DNA from: Emiliania huxleyi CCMP1516
Lineage: Eukaryota > Haptophyta > Isochrysidales > Noelaerhabdaceae
Assembly: GCF_000372725.1 (NCBI RefSeq)
Contig: NW_005198244.1
Location: 1,677,841 to 1,741,840, forward strand
Reading direction: 5' to 3'
Length of the DNA: 64,000 nucleotides
Shown: positions 9,258 through 20,714 of the stretch, one piece after another
How the letters are laid out: every line of letters begins with the position of its first letter
Numbering within the stretch: the first letter of the stretch is position 1
Notes under the pieces: model-generated
Databases searched by the model: none
Seen by the model: only the letters and a program-made list of their open reading frames with translations
Told to the model about the DNA's origin: nothing
Translations under genes and position numbers: made by a program

Positions 9258-11438
9258 CTACACGCTGACCGACGTCTCTAGGTGGGACGGGTGCGTCTGC
9301 CACATACCAAAGCAGTGGGGGAACTGAGCGTCGGCCGACAGGGCCTTGTTGTTGAAGTCGTCGCACTCGGCCGCCATCGCCTTGAGCTCGGCCTGGAAGA
9401 CCACCCACGCCTTCTTCACCGCGGGCGGCACGGCGCCCGCCTCGCCAACTGGCTCGCCGTTGATCGTGACCGGCCCCTCGAAAAGGTGCGTCCAGTCGCC
9501 CTCGGAGCCCTCCTCGGCCATTAGCAGGGGCATCGGCGTCGAGGTGAAGGACATGAGCGTTGCCGACGTGATGGCGGTCTGCTTCGTGCCGCACGACTCG
9601 CCCTTTGGCCAATGAAAAGCGCAGAAGGAGACATCCTGCGCGTAGACAGGAACGGTGCCCACCTGCTCGTGGCCGGCGGTGACCAGGTAGCAGTAGCGCG
9701 TGAGAAGGTTGCTCGTGAGCTGCCACAGCTCCTCCGCGGAGCAGTCGCGCACGTTCTCCGCTGGGTCCGGCACAAGTCCATTGGTCGTCGTGAAGGCGAG
9801 CTCGTGCAGCAGCGTGTACACAAAGCACCGCACCTCGCTGTCGCGGGCAAGCTCCTCGGCTGTCGGGTAGTATTGCGACAGGAAGGAGTTGACAAAGTTC
9901 TTCATGATGTTCCACAGCTGCAGCGTCTGCCTGCGGTAGGGCGTGTCAACGCCACCGTGCTTTTTGAGAAACTCGACGTAAGCGCCGTAGTCGAGGACGA
10001 GTCGGAGGTAGGACGCCTGATCGTCGCCAAAGACAGCGCGCAGCTCGGCGCCCGAGGGCGTATACTCGCTGGCCACGCTCCAGGCGAGGTCGGTGCCCTT
10101 GTCGGTGAAGGCAAAGTTGCGCGGTCCCATCGATTGCGGGTTGATAAGGTTGTTGCGCGCGTTGTCATTGACCGATATGGTCTTGAACTGGAAGGGGGCC
10201 AAGAAGCGGCGGACAGGATGGTCGGGGCCGAGGTACTGGCGCGAGGCGAGCACACACGCATTCCCGACCTGCATGTGCACGGCAAAGAGGTGGTCGACTA
10301 GTGTCACCAGCGAGAAGAGCGACGAGCGGAAGACGAACTTGACGTACTCCCACTCGGGGTCGCCAGGGCGGTAGGTCAGTTCCTCCGACTCCCACGGTTG
10401 CTGGCGAGGCAGCTTGCGCACGATCTTCTTGATCCGCCAGGTGGTCTCGTCAAAATATGCGTCGCCGCCGTACGAGTCGAGCCCCTCGCGCACCGGCAGG
10501 TCGGCTAGAAAGTTGGTGCGCACCACAAAGTCACCAGAGTCGACGACTTCGGTCGGCGACGAGAGCGTGCGCGCACGGTAGAGGCGGTGCGCGCCGAGGC
10601 CGAAGAAGCAGAGCTGCGTGAGCGCTTCGTCCGTCAGCTTTTCGCGGTACACCGTCGTCACTGTCGGGTACACGTCGCCGATGCGCTCCATGACATACCT
10701 GACGGGGTCCTCGCCGGCCTTAAAGCGCTCGCTGCTGACCGACATCGGCAGCTTGTGCAGGTTCTCCTCGATCCAGCGGGAGAGAGAGAACCCTCTTGCG
10801 GCCGTTGCCGCCCTGGCGCCGGTGAAGTCCTCCTCGCTCTTGAGCGGGACGCGAATGTTGAGGGCATACGCGATATAGTTCGTTAGCAGCGGCCTCTTGG
10901 GTGCCAGGTGCTCGACGAGCATGTGCGATCGGGCGGTCGGACGGGAGTGGGAGAAGAGGATCTTCTTGTACGAGAGAAGCAAAATCTTTGTGTACCAGTC
11001 ACTCTCCTGCGGCGACGGAAGGGGCGGGTGGTGCGGTGGAGCGCTCGGGCGTAGGTGGGCGGAGTGGGATAAATGTGCCCGGCAATGCGCGACGTCTCCT
11101 GAGGTGTTTGGCCCTCCGGGAACTAACGCGACCCCGGGGGAGAGGACGGTGCAGCGCACCAGCAGGAAGGAATTGAGGTAGATTTTTAAAGTCATAAGGA
11201 TGAGCGCGGCAAGCAGCAAAGTCTCAATCAGGAGAAGCGGCAGCATCAGCACCAAAATGGGGAGGGTGAGCAGTAGTGCCAGGCTCAGCCGCAAGGCCAC
11301 CGACCAGCTGAAGAAGAAGCCTGCCGTCTGCGTTCCCGCCTGCACAACGGGCCAGCCTCCAGGAGGCTGCTGCGTCACGTCCTGCACCGGAGCGACGGCC
11401 CTGGTCCCTTTCTTTCCCGCCATGAATCGGTGGAGCAA
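9258..11438 (-). CDS. Lipoxygenase-like protein with N-terminal membrane segment
   Basis: The frame is 726 codons. Lipoxygenases add O2 to polyunsaturated fatty acids with a non-heme metal. The central part reads VTLVDHLFAVHMQVGNACVL, ASRQYLGPDHPVRRFLAPF and then NDNARNNLI. This matches the lipoxygenase helix with two metal histidines (HLFAVH, H-x4-H) and the following HPV.RLL.PH-like block. A later FVYTLLHELAFTTTN is the probable third-histidine region. The residue four after that His is Phe, not the usual Asn, His or Ser, so the fourth ligand is unclear. The C-terminal residue is Val, not Ile. Two hydrophobic segments (about residues 45-95) suggest membrane anchoring. A probable intron at about 10955-11160 (acceptor before ESDWYTKIL) is read through in this frame. 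MAGKKG, five codons in, is an alternative start. Confidence 0.7.
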   Translation of the reverse strand: MLHRFMAGKKGTRAVAPVQDVTQQPPGGWPVVQAGTQTAGFFFSWSVALRLSLALLLTLPILVLMLPLLLIETLLLAALILMTLKIYLNSFLLVRCTVLSPGVALVPGGPNTSGDVAHCRAHLSHSAHLRPSAPPHHPPLPSPQESDWYTKILLLSYKKILFSHSRPTARSHMLVEHLAPKRPLLTNYIAYALNIRVPLKSEEDFTGARAATAARGFSLSRWIEENLHKLPMSVSSERFKAGEDPVRYVMERIGDVYPTVTTVYREKLTDEALTQLCFFGLGAHRLYRARTLSSPTEVVDSGDFVVRTNFLADLPVREGLDSYGGDAYFDETTWRIKKIVRKLPRQQPWESEELTYRPGDPEWEYVKFVFRSSLFSLVTLVDHLFAVHMQVGNACVLASRQYLGPDHPVRRFLAPFQFKTISVNDNARNNLINPQSMGPRNFAFTDKGTDLAWSVASEYTPSGAELRAVFGDDQASYLRLVLDYGAYVEFLKKHGGVDTPYRRQTLQLWNIMKNFVNSFLSQYYPTAEELARDSEVRCFVYTLLHELAFTTTNGLVPDPAENVRDCSAEELWQLTSNLLTRYCYLVTAGHEQVGTVPVYAQDVSFCAFHWPKGESCGTKQTAITSATLMSFTSTPMPLLMAEEGSEGDWTHLFEGPVTINGEPVGEAGAVPPAVKKAWVVFQAELKAMAAECDDFNNKALSADAQFPHCFGMWQTHPSHLETSVSV

Positions 11439-11558
11439 CCAGGCAGGACGCGCGAGGCGCCGGAAGGTCGACCCGTCGACTCGCCTCCTTTGCGACGTTT
11501 CACGCGGGCGATTTTTCTCTTTTTTCTAGCATTTCAGATGATTTCTTCCCCCCCCCCC

Positions 11559-11793
<235 letters not shown>

Positions 11794-11797
<4 letters not shown>

Positions 11798-11880
11798 AAG
11801 AAAGAAAACAGACAACCCGAGGGAGGGATGGGAGGACGGCACGCCGCCACGACACAGGGATTTTAAGTGAGAGAGAACAG
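11794..11880 (+). repeat. Dispersed repeat family R1, copy 1
   Basis: Starts with GAAAGAAAGAAAACAGACAA, continues through GAGGGATGGGAGGACGGCAC and GCCGCCACGACACAGGG, and ends ATTTTAAGTGAGAG. Three more copies are at 24658-24750, 46785-46940 (inverted) and 60274-60415. Confidence 0.8.
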
Positions 11881-11944
11881 GAGAGCCACGACTAAGGGTC
11901 TACGCCCTTACCGCCACGCGGCTTTTTCTCGCCGCTTTTCCGTC

Positions 11945-14900
11945 ATGGCTACTGAGACGTGGGACGCCTCCGCCGTCGAGGCGTGCGCGCTGGCCTTCGC
12001 GCAGGCCACGACGCAGCACGAGCGGGCCGCCGCCGAGGCTCGGCTCCTCGCCTTTCGAGCGTCGCCGTCGGCCATACCGGTGGCGATGGAGCTGCTGCAG
12101 GCGGGACGGCCGCCGATCGCGCAGTTCCACGCTCTGGGCGCTCTGCGCGAGGGCGCCGGAGCGCAGTGGGCCGTCTTCGACGCGCGCTCCCGCGACGCGC
12201 TCCAGCTGTCGCTGCTGTCGCTGCTGGCGGTGCGTGAGCCGCCGTCCGCAAGCTTTGTCGTGCGCGAGGCGGCACAGGTGGCCGCGCTGCTGGCCAAGCT
12301 GGCGCTGCTCGACGCCGCGGCGAGCGGAGGCGGCGAGGGAGGCGGCGAGGGCGGCGGCGGCGGCGGCGCGGGGATCGAGACGCTGCTGAGTCGCGTGGGC
12401 GAGCTGCTCGCCTCGCCGGACGTCTCGCACCTGCTGGTCGGCCTCCACCTGCTCGAGTCTCTGGTGCTCGAGTTCGGCTCGCCCGTCGGCGGCGCGGCGG
12501 GCGGCGGGCTCAACTGGGCGGAGCACGCTCGCGCCCGCACCGCCTTTGGGCGCGAGTACCTCCTCCCCGCCATGCACACCGCCCTGCGGGTGCTGCAGCG
12601 CCTGCGCGATCAGCTGCCGGCGGCGGTGGCGGCGGGCGGCGGAGCGTCGGGCATGGAGGGGCTGAGGCTGGGGGGGCGCCTGCCCGACGGCTGCGCGCCT
12701 CTGGCCGAGAATGTCGCGAGCCTCGTCGCGCTGATGCTTAGCTGGGACTTTGACAGCGCCGGCGACGGACCGGATCGTCCCGCAGTGCTGTGGCGAGGAC
12801 ACGCCCCCATGACCGTCGGTGAGACCTGTGCGCACAGGCGGGGCCGCGGAGAGGCCGGAGGAGGGCGAGTCGCGGCCCGGGCTCAACGCGACGGTGGTGC
12901 GGCCTCCCTCCGAGGCGGGCGCGTGGGGCGACGTACTCGGCAACGCGCAGCTCCTCGCCTGCTCGGTCGGAGCCGCTCGCGTCCGGGACGTGCGGCATGG
13001 CGTGGACGGTGTCGTGGACGTGTCCTGGACTTGATCGTAGGTCGAGCTGTACGCCGCCGCCGCCGCGGGCGGGGCCGCGTACGCACAAGCGCGCCACGCG
13101 CTGAGGTGCGCCGATGCGCAGCGATGGGAGCCGAGATGCGACGAGAGGAGCCGAGATCGGCCGAGATGTGCGCGCCGCACCCCGCACCCGCGCCACCGCG
13201 GCAGGCAGCTGCTTGTGATGCTCGCCTCCGTCTCGCGCCGCCTCTTCCGCTCCCCCGACGCGCACGCGGAGCAGGCGTCCGCTGCCCTCGCCGCCGCCTC
13301 CGCGCTCGCCGCCGCTCACCCGGCGGTTGCGCAGCTCGGCGGCGACGGCGGCCCGCTCGGGCGGCTCGCGCCGTGCGGGCTCGAGGCGGAGGAGGCCTAG
13401 ATGCGGGGGAGATGCAGATGCGGGAGAGGTGCAGATGCGGGAGAGGTGCAGATGCGGGAGAGGTGCAGATGCGGGAGAGGTGCAGACGCGGGAGAGGTGC
13501 AGACGCGGGAGAGATGCGGGGTATGGGGCGCTCTCCGCTGCAGCCGGCACTCGGCCTCGTCCGCACTCGCAGCCCCTCGCATCCCCACCCAGGTCCCCAC
13601 CCAGAAGGCGGAGGAGGAGGCGGGGGTAGCCCGTAGCACGAGACCCCGCCCCTCCCCCACTCGGCGCCACGCGTCCGCCCCCTAGGCGGAGGAGGAGGAG
13701 GAGGAGGCGGGCTGCGCGTTGCTCGACGCGGCGACCATGCTGCAGCGGCTCGTCGCGGCGGCGGGCGCAGACTCGCTCCTCGCACTGCCGCATGGGTCCG
13801 CCCAGCTGCTGCTCGTCTCGCTGCACAACGGCGCCGTCGCCACCGCGGCCGCCTCCGCCTCCGCCTCGGCGGCGCTCGCCTACGAGCGCACGCGCGAGGC
13901 GGAGGCGTTCGACGTCTGCTCCGAGGCGCTCGCTTCTCTGCGGCTGCAGGCGCGGTACGGAGGAGGAGGCGGCGGCGGCAGGGGCGTGGGCGGGGGCGAT
14001 CGCACGGCAGCGGCGGCGGTGGACGATGCCGCTTGGCGCGTGTACGCGGCCGCGGTCACTGAGCGGCGGCGCGCGGCGTGCGCGGCGGCGGCGGAGGGTG
14101 CGGAGGAGGAGGTTGGGGACGGCGGCGAGGCGGAGGCGGATGACGCGGAGCGGCTGGCGACGCTGGCGACGCTGGGCCGCTCGCGCGCCGCCGAGGCTTG
14201 CGGCCTGCTCGGCGCGGCGCTGCGGGAGACGGGAAGCCGGTGGCGCGCCATCGCGACGCACGTGAGCGAGCGGCTCGGCGGCGGCGGCGGCGAGGCGCTG
14301 TCTGCGGCGGAGACCTCGAAGCTCGCGTCGCTGTTCGAGGAGCTCGTGCTGCTGCTCGATCTCTCCCGCCACTTGCTGACTGACGCGGCCGAGGGGGGAG
14401 ACACGCCAGAGGTGCCACTCGATATCGCCGCCGCGTCGGACGCCGCTGGCGGCGGCGCGGCCCCCCACCCGGCCATCGGCTTGGTCGAGGCTGCGCTCGG
14501 GGAGCTGCAGCCGCAGCTGCAGGTGCTGGCGGCTGCGGGCGACCCGCGGGTGGGCCCGTTTGCGCCGCTGCTCTCTCCGCTCGTGGGCGAGGGCTTCCTC
14601 GAGCTCGGCGCGGCGCTGGCCCGCGTCTACCTGATGCCCGATGAGTCGGCCGCCGCCGTCCTGTGCCCGCCGTTGCTGGCGGCGTGGGGCCGCGACACGG
14701 CGGGCGGCGCCGCGCTACTGCAGACGCTCGCCGAGGCGGCGGCGGTGTACGCGCTGCGCTGGCGCGGCGAGGAGCGGCTCGCGCTGCTCGGGTGCGGCGT
14801 GCTCGCCGCCGCGTGCCGCCGCAAGGGCGCCGCGCCGCTCCTCGCCGCTGTGGCGTCGGTCGCCGAGCTCGCCGCGCTGCCAAAGGCGCAGCTGCCGCCG

Positions 14901-16601
14901 CGCGCAAACATTCTGCTGCAAGAGGCGCTCGCACGCGCCGCGCTGGCGTCGGCGCAGCCGGCGGCCGCGTACGCCGCGATCGCTGAGCCCGTGACTGCGT
15001 CGCTGCGCGCCATGGTCGCCGCCGGCGGTGGCGGCGCGCCAAACGGCAAGCAGAGGTCCGCGCGAGTCGGGTTGCACCCGGCGGCGGCGAGCGAGGTTGC
15101 GGGGCTGTGCGCGTGCGTTCGCGGCCTCACGCGCGCGACGACGAGGCACGACGCGCAAACCTGCTTCGCCGCCGCCTCGGCCGCGCTCGAGCCGCTGGTG
15201 TGCCTCCTGCCGCTCCTCGAGTCGGAGCCGTCGGCAAGCACGCCGGTGCCCCCCCTCCCTCCCCTCCCCTCCCCCCCCCGCCCCACCCCGCCCCGCCATC
15301 CCCCGCGAGAGCTTCCCCCCCAAAGCGCGCCTCCGTGCCTCGCGCAGGTGCTGCGCGCGCTGCGGGACGCCGCCGGGGCGTGGATGGGGTTCGGTGTAGA
15401 TGCACGTGTTCGATGGTATTCTCTTGTCCTCACATCGCAGCCGTTGTACTCGCCCCCGTGTTCGCAGGAGACACCGGTGTGGAAACCCACAGCCCCAGCA
15501 CGGAAGGCTCCTGCTGTAGGCTCCTCTCCCTCGACGCCGCCGCACACCTCGCCCGCGCGTGCGCGGCGGCGGTGGCGACTCACGCGCAGCTGCTCTGCGC
15601 GCTGCCGATGGTCGGCGACCAGGCGACGGGGCTGCTGCCCGACAGGGACCGCAGCAAACAGGCGCGCAGCACGCCCGACGCCGGGTAGCGCCCGGACTCC
15701 CCCCCCCCCACCGCGCCTCCCACCGCCGCTCTCTCCCCACCCTGCCGCCTCAGCTGCCACCCAGCCCCCCTCGTCAGCATACTCCGGTGCGTCAGGTGCG
15801 GGCGATGCTCGACATCGTCGCGCACGTGGCGTCGCGCGACCCCGCCGACGGGGGGCCGGGCGGAGGCGGCGGCGCGTCGGTGGCCGCAGCGCACCAGCTC
15901 GGCGAGGCGCTCTCGGCGTCGCTGCACGCGCTGCTGCCATGCGTGGTGCCGCCGCTGCTGTGCGAGGCCAAGCTGCTTCGCGGCTACCTGCACATGCTCT
16001 CGGCGCTGCTCGAGTCGCACGGCAGCCGGGTGCTCGCGCTGCCCGCGCCGCTCCCCGCCGCCATCGGGGGGCACTTGATCGCCGCTTTGGCCCACCACGA
16101 GCTCGCCGTCGGCGGAGCCGCTCTCGACACAGTCTTCCAGCTCGCTCGCTCGGCGGCGCTCTGCGCCGCTCAGGCGGAGCTGCCTGCGGCCGCGGCGAAG
16201 CTGCTCGCGGTGGCTGCTGCTCGCCGACCAGGCCTGAGATAGACCCGAGATTTGCCCGAGCCTAGGCGGAGCTGCTCGCGGGCTTGCTGCAGCGGGTGGG
16301 GCTCGCGCTGCTGGGCGGCAGCTTGCACCCCGAGCTGGTCGACCCTCCTGGCGGCAACGCGCTCCTCGCGCTCATCGCCGCCGCGCCGCACCGCTGGCAC
16401 GAGGTCGCATCCTCGCTCGTCGAGCTGCAGCCGACGGCGGAGGGGAAGCAGGCGGCGACGCTGGCGTTTGGCGCGCTGCTCACGGCGCGCGGCGTCAGCA
16501 GATCGCTCGCCAAGCCGAACCGCGTAAAGTTCCGCGCAAACTTGGCCGACCTCCTCCGCCTCACGCGCAGCGCGCGGTTCGCCATGCCACGGCTTGAATG
16601 A
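11945..16601 (+). CDS. XPO4: Exportin-4 (karyopherin beta family)
   Basis: Nuclear transport receptor that exports cargo with Ran-GTP (eIF5A and Smad3 in animals). The start is MATETWDASAVEACALAFAQ. The first exon gives QFHALGALREGAGAQWAVFD and REAAQVAALLAKLALLD, matching the N-terminal HEAT repeats. Later exons give LNATVVRPPSEAGAWGDVLG, VELYAAAAAGGAAYAQARHA (about 13040-13104) and QLLVMLASVSRRLF, collinear with exportin-4. The block LLDLSRHLLTDAAEGGDTPE with VPLDI matches the family hallmark. The C-terminal exons are about 15805-16214 and 16267-16601. There are roughly nine exons. The junction near 12800-12840 is unclear because of a frame change. Introns near 13105, 13391 and 16215 carry GAGAT-type repeats. 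It diverges from the lipoxygenase-like gene. Confidence 0.85.
13415..13515 (+). repeat. 17-bp intronic minisatellite in XPO4
   Basis: About six units of GCAGATGCGGGAGAGGT lie in the intron between about 13391 and 13684. The last units carry an A-to-G-type change (GCAGACGCGG). The preceding intron (13105-13204) holds GCCGAGATGCG, GCCGAGATCGG and CCGAGATGTGCG. Confidence 0.9.
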
Positions 16602-17181
16602 GGCGTGAGGGCGCAGCCCACAGAGAGGCGAGAGCTCCGCGCGAATCGTCGCGAGAGCGAGGACCCTCATATTCAGATTCATTCACAGCCTCTCTGGTCC
16701 ACTAGGTTGTCGTTTTGCGCCGGTGGTTCGGGGTTTTATGTGTATGTGTGTGTGTTAGCATGAGACCGCTACGTCTGAGACCGAGGTGTGGAGCTGCGGC
16801 GGCGGTAAAACGACTCTCTCTCCCTCTCCTCTCTTCCTGCGCGCGCAGCGCGCAAAATTTTTTGGCGGGAGACAATCGTTGCGCGTACGCGTCCCAGCAC
16901 CCAGGTCCGTGCGGGGTCACACACGGACAGCTGCGCCTGATGAGAGTGGCCCACGCGGCCGCTTGCGCCGCCGGCGCCGCCTCAGTAGGATGAGGAGAAA
17001 GGGGGCGGTGACGATGATCGAGCACCAGAAGGGCAGCATCAGGTGGTGCGCCTGCGGCTCGTCCTACAGACCGGAAGCGTCCTCCGACTCAGAGCGCGGA
17101 GGGGGGGGGGGGCACAGGCAGGGGGGGGGGGGGGGGGGGCCATTGGCCCGTGGACTACCACCCGGCCACTAACTTGTGGGG
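16602..17181. other. Intergenic, nothing recognised
   Basis: Follows the exportin-4 stop. It contains a (TG)n-like patch near 16738-16756 and long G runs at about 17099-17141. No coding signal was seen. Confidence 0.5.
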
Positions 17182-17572
17182 GTGGGGGGAGGGCGGGTTA
17201 GCTGGGGCCGCGGCTCGGCTGGCGCGCTCCCTTCGTGCCGGTCGGCGGGCTGGTGGTCGTACAAGCCCAATACCTTAAGGTGCGTACTTTTGTGCTCCAG
17301 CCAGGCCTCGAGAGGACGGACTCACGCGAGGCTCTGAATACACTGCACGATACCGCAGTCCCGCCCCGAGGTTGGCGCATTCGCCATACGTAGGCTGATG
17401 CTGCTCCTCGCTGCGAGCGTGCGGCGGCTGCTGCCGGAGCCGGTGCGAGGCCGCGCAGGCCCCATCCGCCACGCCCACAGCCAGGAGGCGCCACCGGCGA
17501 CGCATGGACTCCTCCAGTGCATCGGCTCACTCGAGAGTAGGCGTGGCCGCCGCCTCGCCATACCTCGTCATA
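17182..17572 (+). repeat. Long inverted repeat, left arm
   Basis: About 390 bp nearly identical to the reverse complement of 21320-21709, with only a few mismatches (two in GGTATTSGGCTTSTACGAC). The arm runs straight into the assembly gap at 17573, so its inner boundary is not known here. Confidence 0.9.
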
Positions 17573-17672
17573 NNNNNNNNNNNNNNNNNNNNNNNNNNNN
17601 NNNNNNNNNNNNNNNNNNNNNNNNNNNNNNNNNNNNNNNNNNNNNNNNNNNNNNNNNNNNNNNNNNNNNNNN
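17573..17672. other. Assembly gap of 100 N
   Basis: Exactly 100 unknown bases, a typical scaffold placeholder, directly next to the inverted repeat arm. Confidence 0.99.
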
Positions 17673-19564
17673 GGTGGGCGGCTGGGGTGCGGGCACATGA
17701 TAGAATTGGGGGGGGGAAGCGGGGCGCCTCTGCAGGTCGCACCGCAGACCGCACGCGCTCCTGGCGACCACGCTCAATCCCCGGCCGCGGCCCAGCCGCC
17801 GCCGCTGCGCGCTCCACCGCCGCCGTCTCGACTTCGGCCGCTGCGGCCTCGTCCTCGGCCGCCCCCGCCGCCCCCGCCGCCTCGCCCTCCTCCCCTCGCT
17901 CCCTCCCCCTCGCCGCGCCGCCTCTCCCGGCCGCCGCGACCCCCTCCCCCGCGTCGCCTCCGTGGCCATTGGCCGCGGTGGCGGCTGAGGCGCGCGAGGG
18001 AGGAGCCTCCCCCTCGGCACCGCTCCTCTGGGGCGGCGGCGGAGGAGAGCAGTGGCCGCAAGAGAGGGCACACGCGCCCTTCATGAAGCCGGCATTCTTG
18101 GTGCACTCACCAGAGATTGCCCAGTTGAGGCAGTTTGGGTGTGAGTCGCCGCAGCAGCCGGTGCAGCTCTGCACGCACGCGGCGCGCACGTCGCGCTGGC
18201 TGCACTCGCCGCGCTTTGCCTGCGCTCGGGCGGCGCGGGATGGGTCGGCGGGCGGCGTGTGCTTGCTCTCTCCTGCGGCGAGGGCTGCGTGGTGTATTGC
18301 GTGGTGTATGCGAGAGCTGCCGGGTGTATGCGGGACCGGGGGAGGTGGGAGAGCGGAGGGGCGGAGGGCAGGCACCTTCTCAGCGCAGTCCTCCTTGTCG
18401 TTTGCGCACCACTCTCCCTCGAGCTGCGCGGGCGGGCAAGCGGCGGCCGCCGCCGGCGAGTCGCGGGGGCACTGCTCTCGGTAGAAGGAGCAGAGGGCGC
18501 GGTTCAGCAGGGTGACCGTCTCGGCGCAGAGCGCCTGTTCGCGCAGGGCTGCGGTCGGGGGCTGCTGGCGGCACACAGGGGCGGGGGCGGCACAGAGGGC
18601 TTGCTGCCCGAGGGCGCGCCTGCCGTGGGCTTGGCTTGGAGGGCGGTCGGAAGAAGTGGCCCCCGCAGCTGGCGATGTCGAAGGCGGGGTAGTCGTACTT
18701 GGTGAAGTGGTACGACTCGACGTGGCAGTGGAGTCCGTAGTGGATGATGGCTGGCCCGCCCTCTGCGTACGGCGCGGCGCGGCCGAAATCCGAGTACTGG
18801 ACGACCCCGTGCTTGAGCTGCGTCGGTATGCGCGCCTCGGCCGCCGCCAGGACGTAGCCGTACATCTCCGCGATCCATGGCGCCTCGCCCCGGCTCACGT
18901 ACGAGTCGCCCAGCGAGATGTCCTTCGAGACCCACTCGCCCCCGCCCTCGCGCGGACCCCGCACCGGAGCGCCGTCCGCGCCGAGCGTGCGCCAGTACCG
19001 CCGCGGGTCGCCGCGGATTGCGCCGCACCAGTGCAGCCAGCGCGGGGCGATGGTGGCGAGGTCGTCACGGTGAAAGATGTGCCACCAGCCGGCAGACTTT
19101 GCGAGCGGCGCCAGCTCTTCCGCAATGTACTGCTGGGGCAGTTTCGCGCGGATGCCCGTGTTGAGGTAGCTTGCGTCCTCGGAGAGCACCAGGCCGCGCC
19201 GTGCGCCGAGTGCGACCGGGTCGATCGCTCCGCGTAGCAGCATGTCGGCGTCGATGAAGAGGACAAACTCCTCGGCGGGCGGCGACTCCTTTATCCAGTG
19301 CATCACCGCCGCGGGCTTGTTGTACGAGCCCGAGCTCTCGTTGTTGTAGTTGTAGGCATAGTTTGGGTGCACGAACGTCGGTCCCATCTTGAGGCTGCTG
19401 GCCGGATAGGCATCGAATTGCTGCTTTGAGCACGCGAGCAGCCGCGTGATTGGCCCGGGCATCCCACTCGTCCGATGCGTGTAATAGACCCCGGCGCTTT
19501 TCCAGTCAAAGTACGTCGTGCACTCCGCACAAAACACGGTGTGCAACTCATTGCGCGCAGCCAT
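17673..19564 (-). CDS. Peptidyl-serine alpha-galactosyltransferase-like protein with ShK-like domain
   Basis: The start is MAARNELHTVFCAECTTYFD. The block GVYYTHRTSGMPGPITRLL, the DXD-type EEFVLFIDADMLLRGAIDP, WWHIFHRDDLATIAPRWLHW and PWIAEMYGYVLAAAEARIP match the algal/plant serine galactosyltransferase SGT1 (GT96), related to hydroxyproline arabinosyltransferases. Such enzymes glycosylate secreted, extensin-like glycoproteins in the secretory pathway. After one or two introns (near 18560-18640 and 18260-18400) a cysteine-rich segment follows. It ends NCLNWAISGECTKNAGFM, KGACALSCGHC, a six-cysteine ShK-like module. An Ala/Glu-rich tail then runs into the gap, so the C-terminus is missing. 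No signal peptide is visible at this start, so an upstream exon may exist. Confidence 0.75.
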
Positions 19565-20117
19565 GGCGCCGACTTTTCGCTGAACTTGGCCGAGTTACGT
19601 CTCACACCACTTGCCGGAGTCTGGTGTTTGTTGAGGGTCGACCGTGCACTCGAGTCCGCGCCGTCTTGGCGCGGCGCTTTTCTTTTTTCTCGCAGTGTTA
19701 CATCTCTCCGGCCACCCACATCCCTGTACACTGCGGCCCGCCTCTCGTACCCGTGTGTGCGTCTTGCACTGAGTCTGACAAACAAACAACTCTGATCTCT
19801 GAGTCTGAGAGGGTCGGCGTTGTCCGTTGTGCGTTGAGAAAACACTTGATCCTGCATGGTCCATGGAAGTCGCCTGCTCTCATCCCAAGAGCAAAAACGC
19901 GATGCATCATGCAACCTCCCACAACGCGGCCGGCGTCTGCGAGTCCCGGAGCGGGGCGGGAACCGGGAGAAGCGCGCGGGGCTCCGCTGACGCTTGACCT
20001 TGACGCTTGAGGCTTTGGAAAGGCTTACCGAAAGGCGTCCACAACAGCGGCAAAGTGGCACTGCCGGTGTGTGTGTTGTGAGACACGCCCAATCGATCTC
20101 GTAAATAAATGAAAAGG
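19565..20117. other. Intergenic, nothing recognised
   Basis: Separates two minus-strand genes. No repeat or coding signal that I can support. Confidence 0.45.
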
Positions 20118-20677
20118 TCAAGCTCTGGCGAGATGGATAGTGGGACGCGCGTGCCCCCGCCCTGCACGCTTTTGCGCCGAGCGTGCGCGCGCCTGGTCCT
20201 CCTCGACCGTGAGAGCCGTGGCCGCGCAGAGCGCGGCGCAGGGCAGCCAGAAGAGCATCGCGAGCGAGAAGGCGCGCTCTCGCCCGCGCTGCGCCACGAG
20301 TGTCGCGATGAGGAAGGGTCCGGCGCCCTTGCCCACGTCGTCGGAGAGGGTGAAGGCGGCGAAGGCGACGCCGCGCTGCTCGCTGCGAGTCACGTTGACC
20401 ATCGTCGAGCGCACGTTCGGGCCGGTCTGCGTGGCGAGGAAGCCTCCTGCCGCCGCGCATGCCGCGCTGGGCCAGAAGCCCCACTCGCCTCGCGACGCGA
20501 TCAGCGCCCACATCGGAAGGACGCCGAGCGAGCCAGCGGCGAGCATCAGCAGCGGGGGCAGGCGAGCAGAGGCGTTGTATAGCCTCTGGCCTGCCTCTCC
20601 GCCGACGAGCGTGCCGCCCATGCCTCCGGCGGAGAAGGCGGTCATGACGAGGGTGGCCTGGGGTAAGGGGGAGGGGG

Positions 20678-20714
<37 letters not shown>

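Noticed and set aside
9282..10886. Plus-strand open frames opposite the lipoxygenase-like gene
   Set aside because: Antisense shadows; the minus strand carries the conserved H-x4-H helix and core.
18510..19240. Plus-strand open frame opposite the galactosyltransferase-like gene
   Set aside because: The minus strand has clear family motifs; the plus frame is its antisense.
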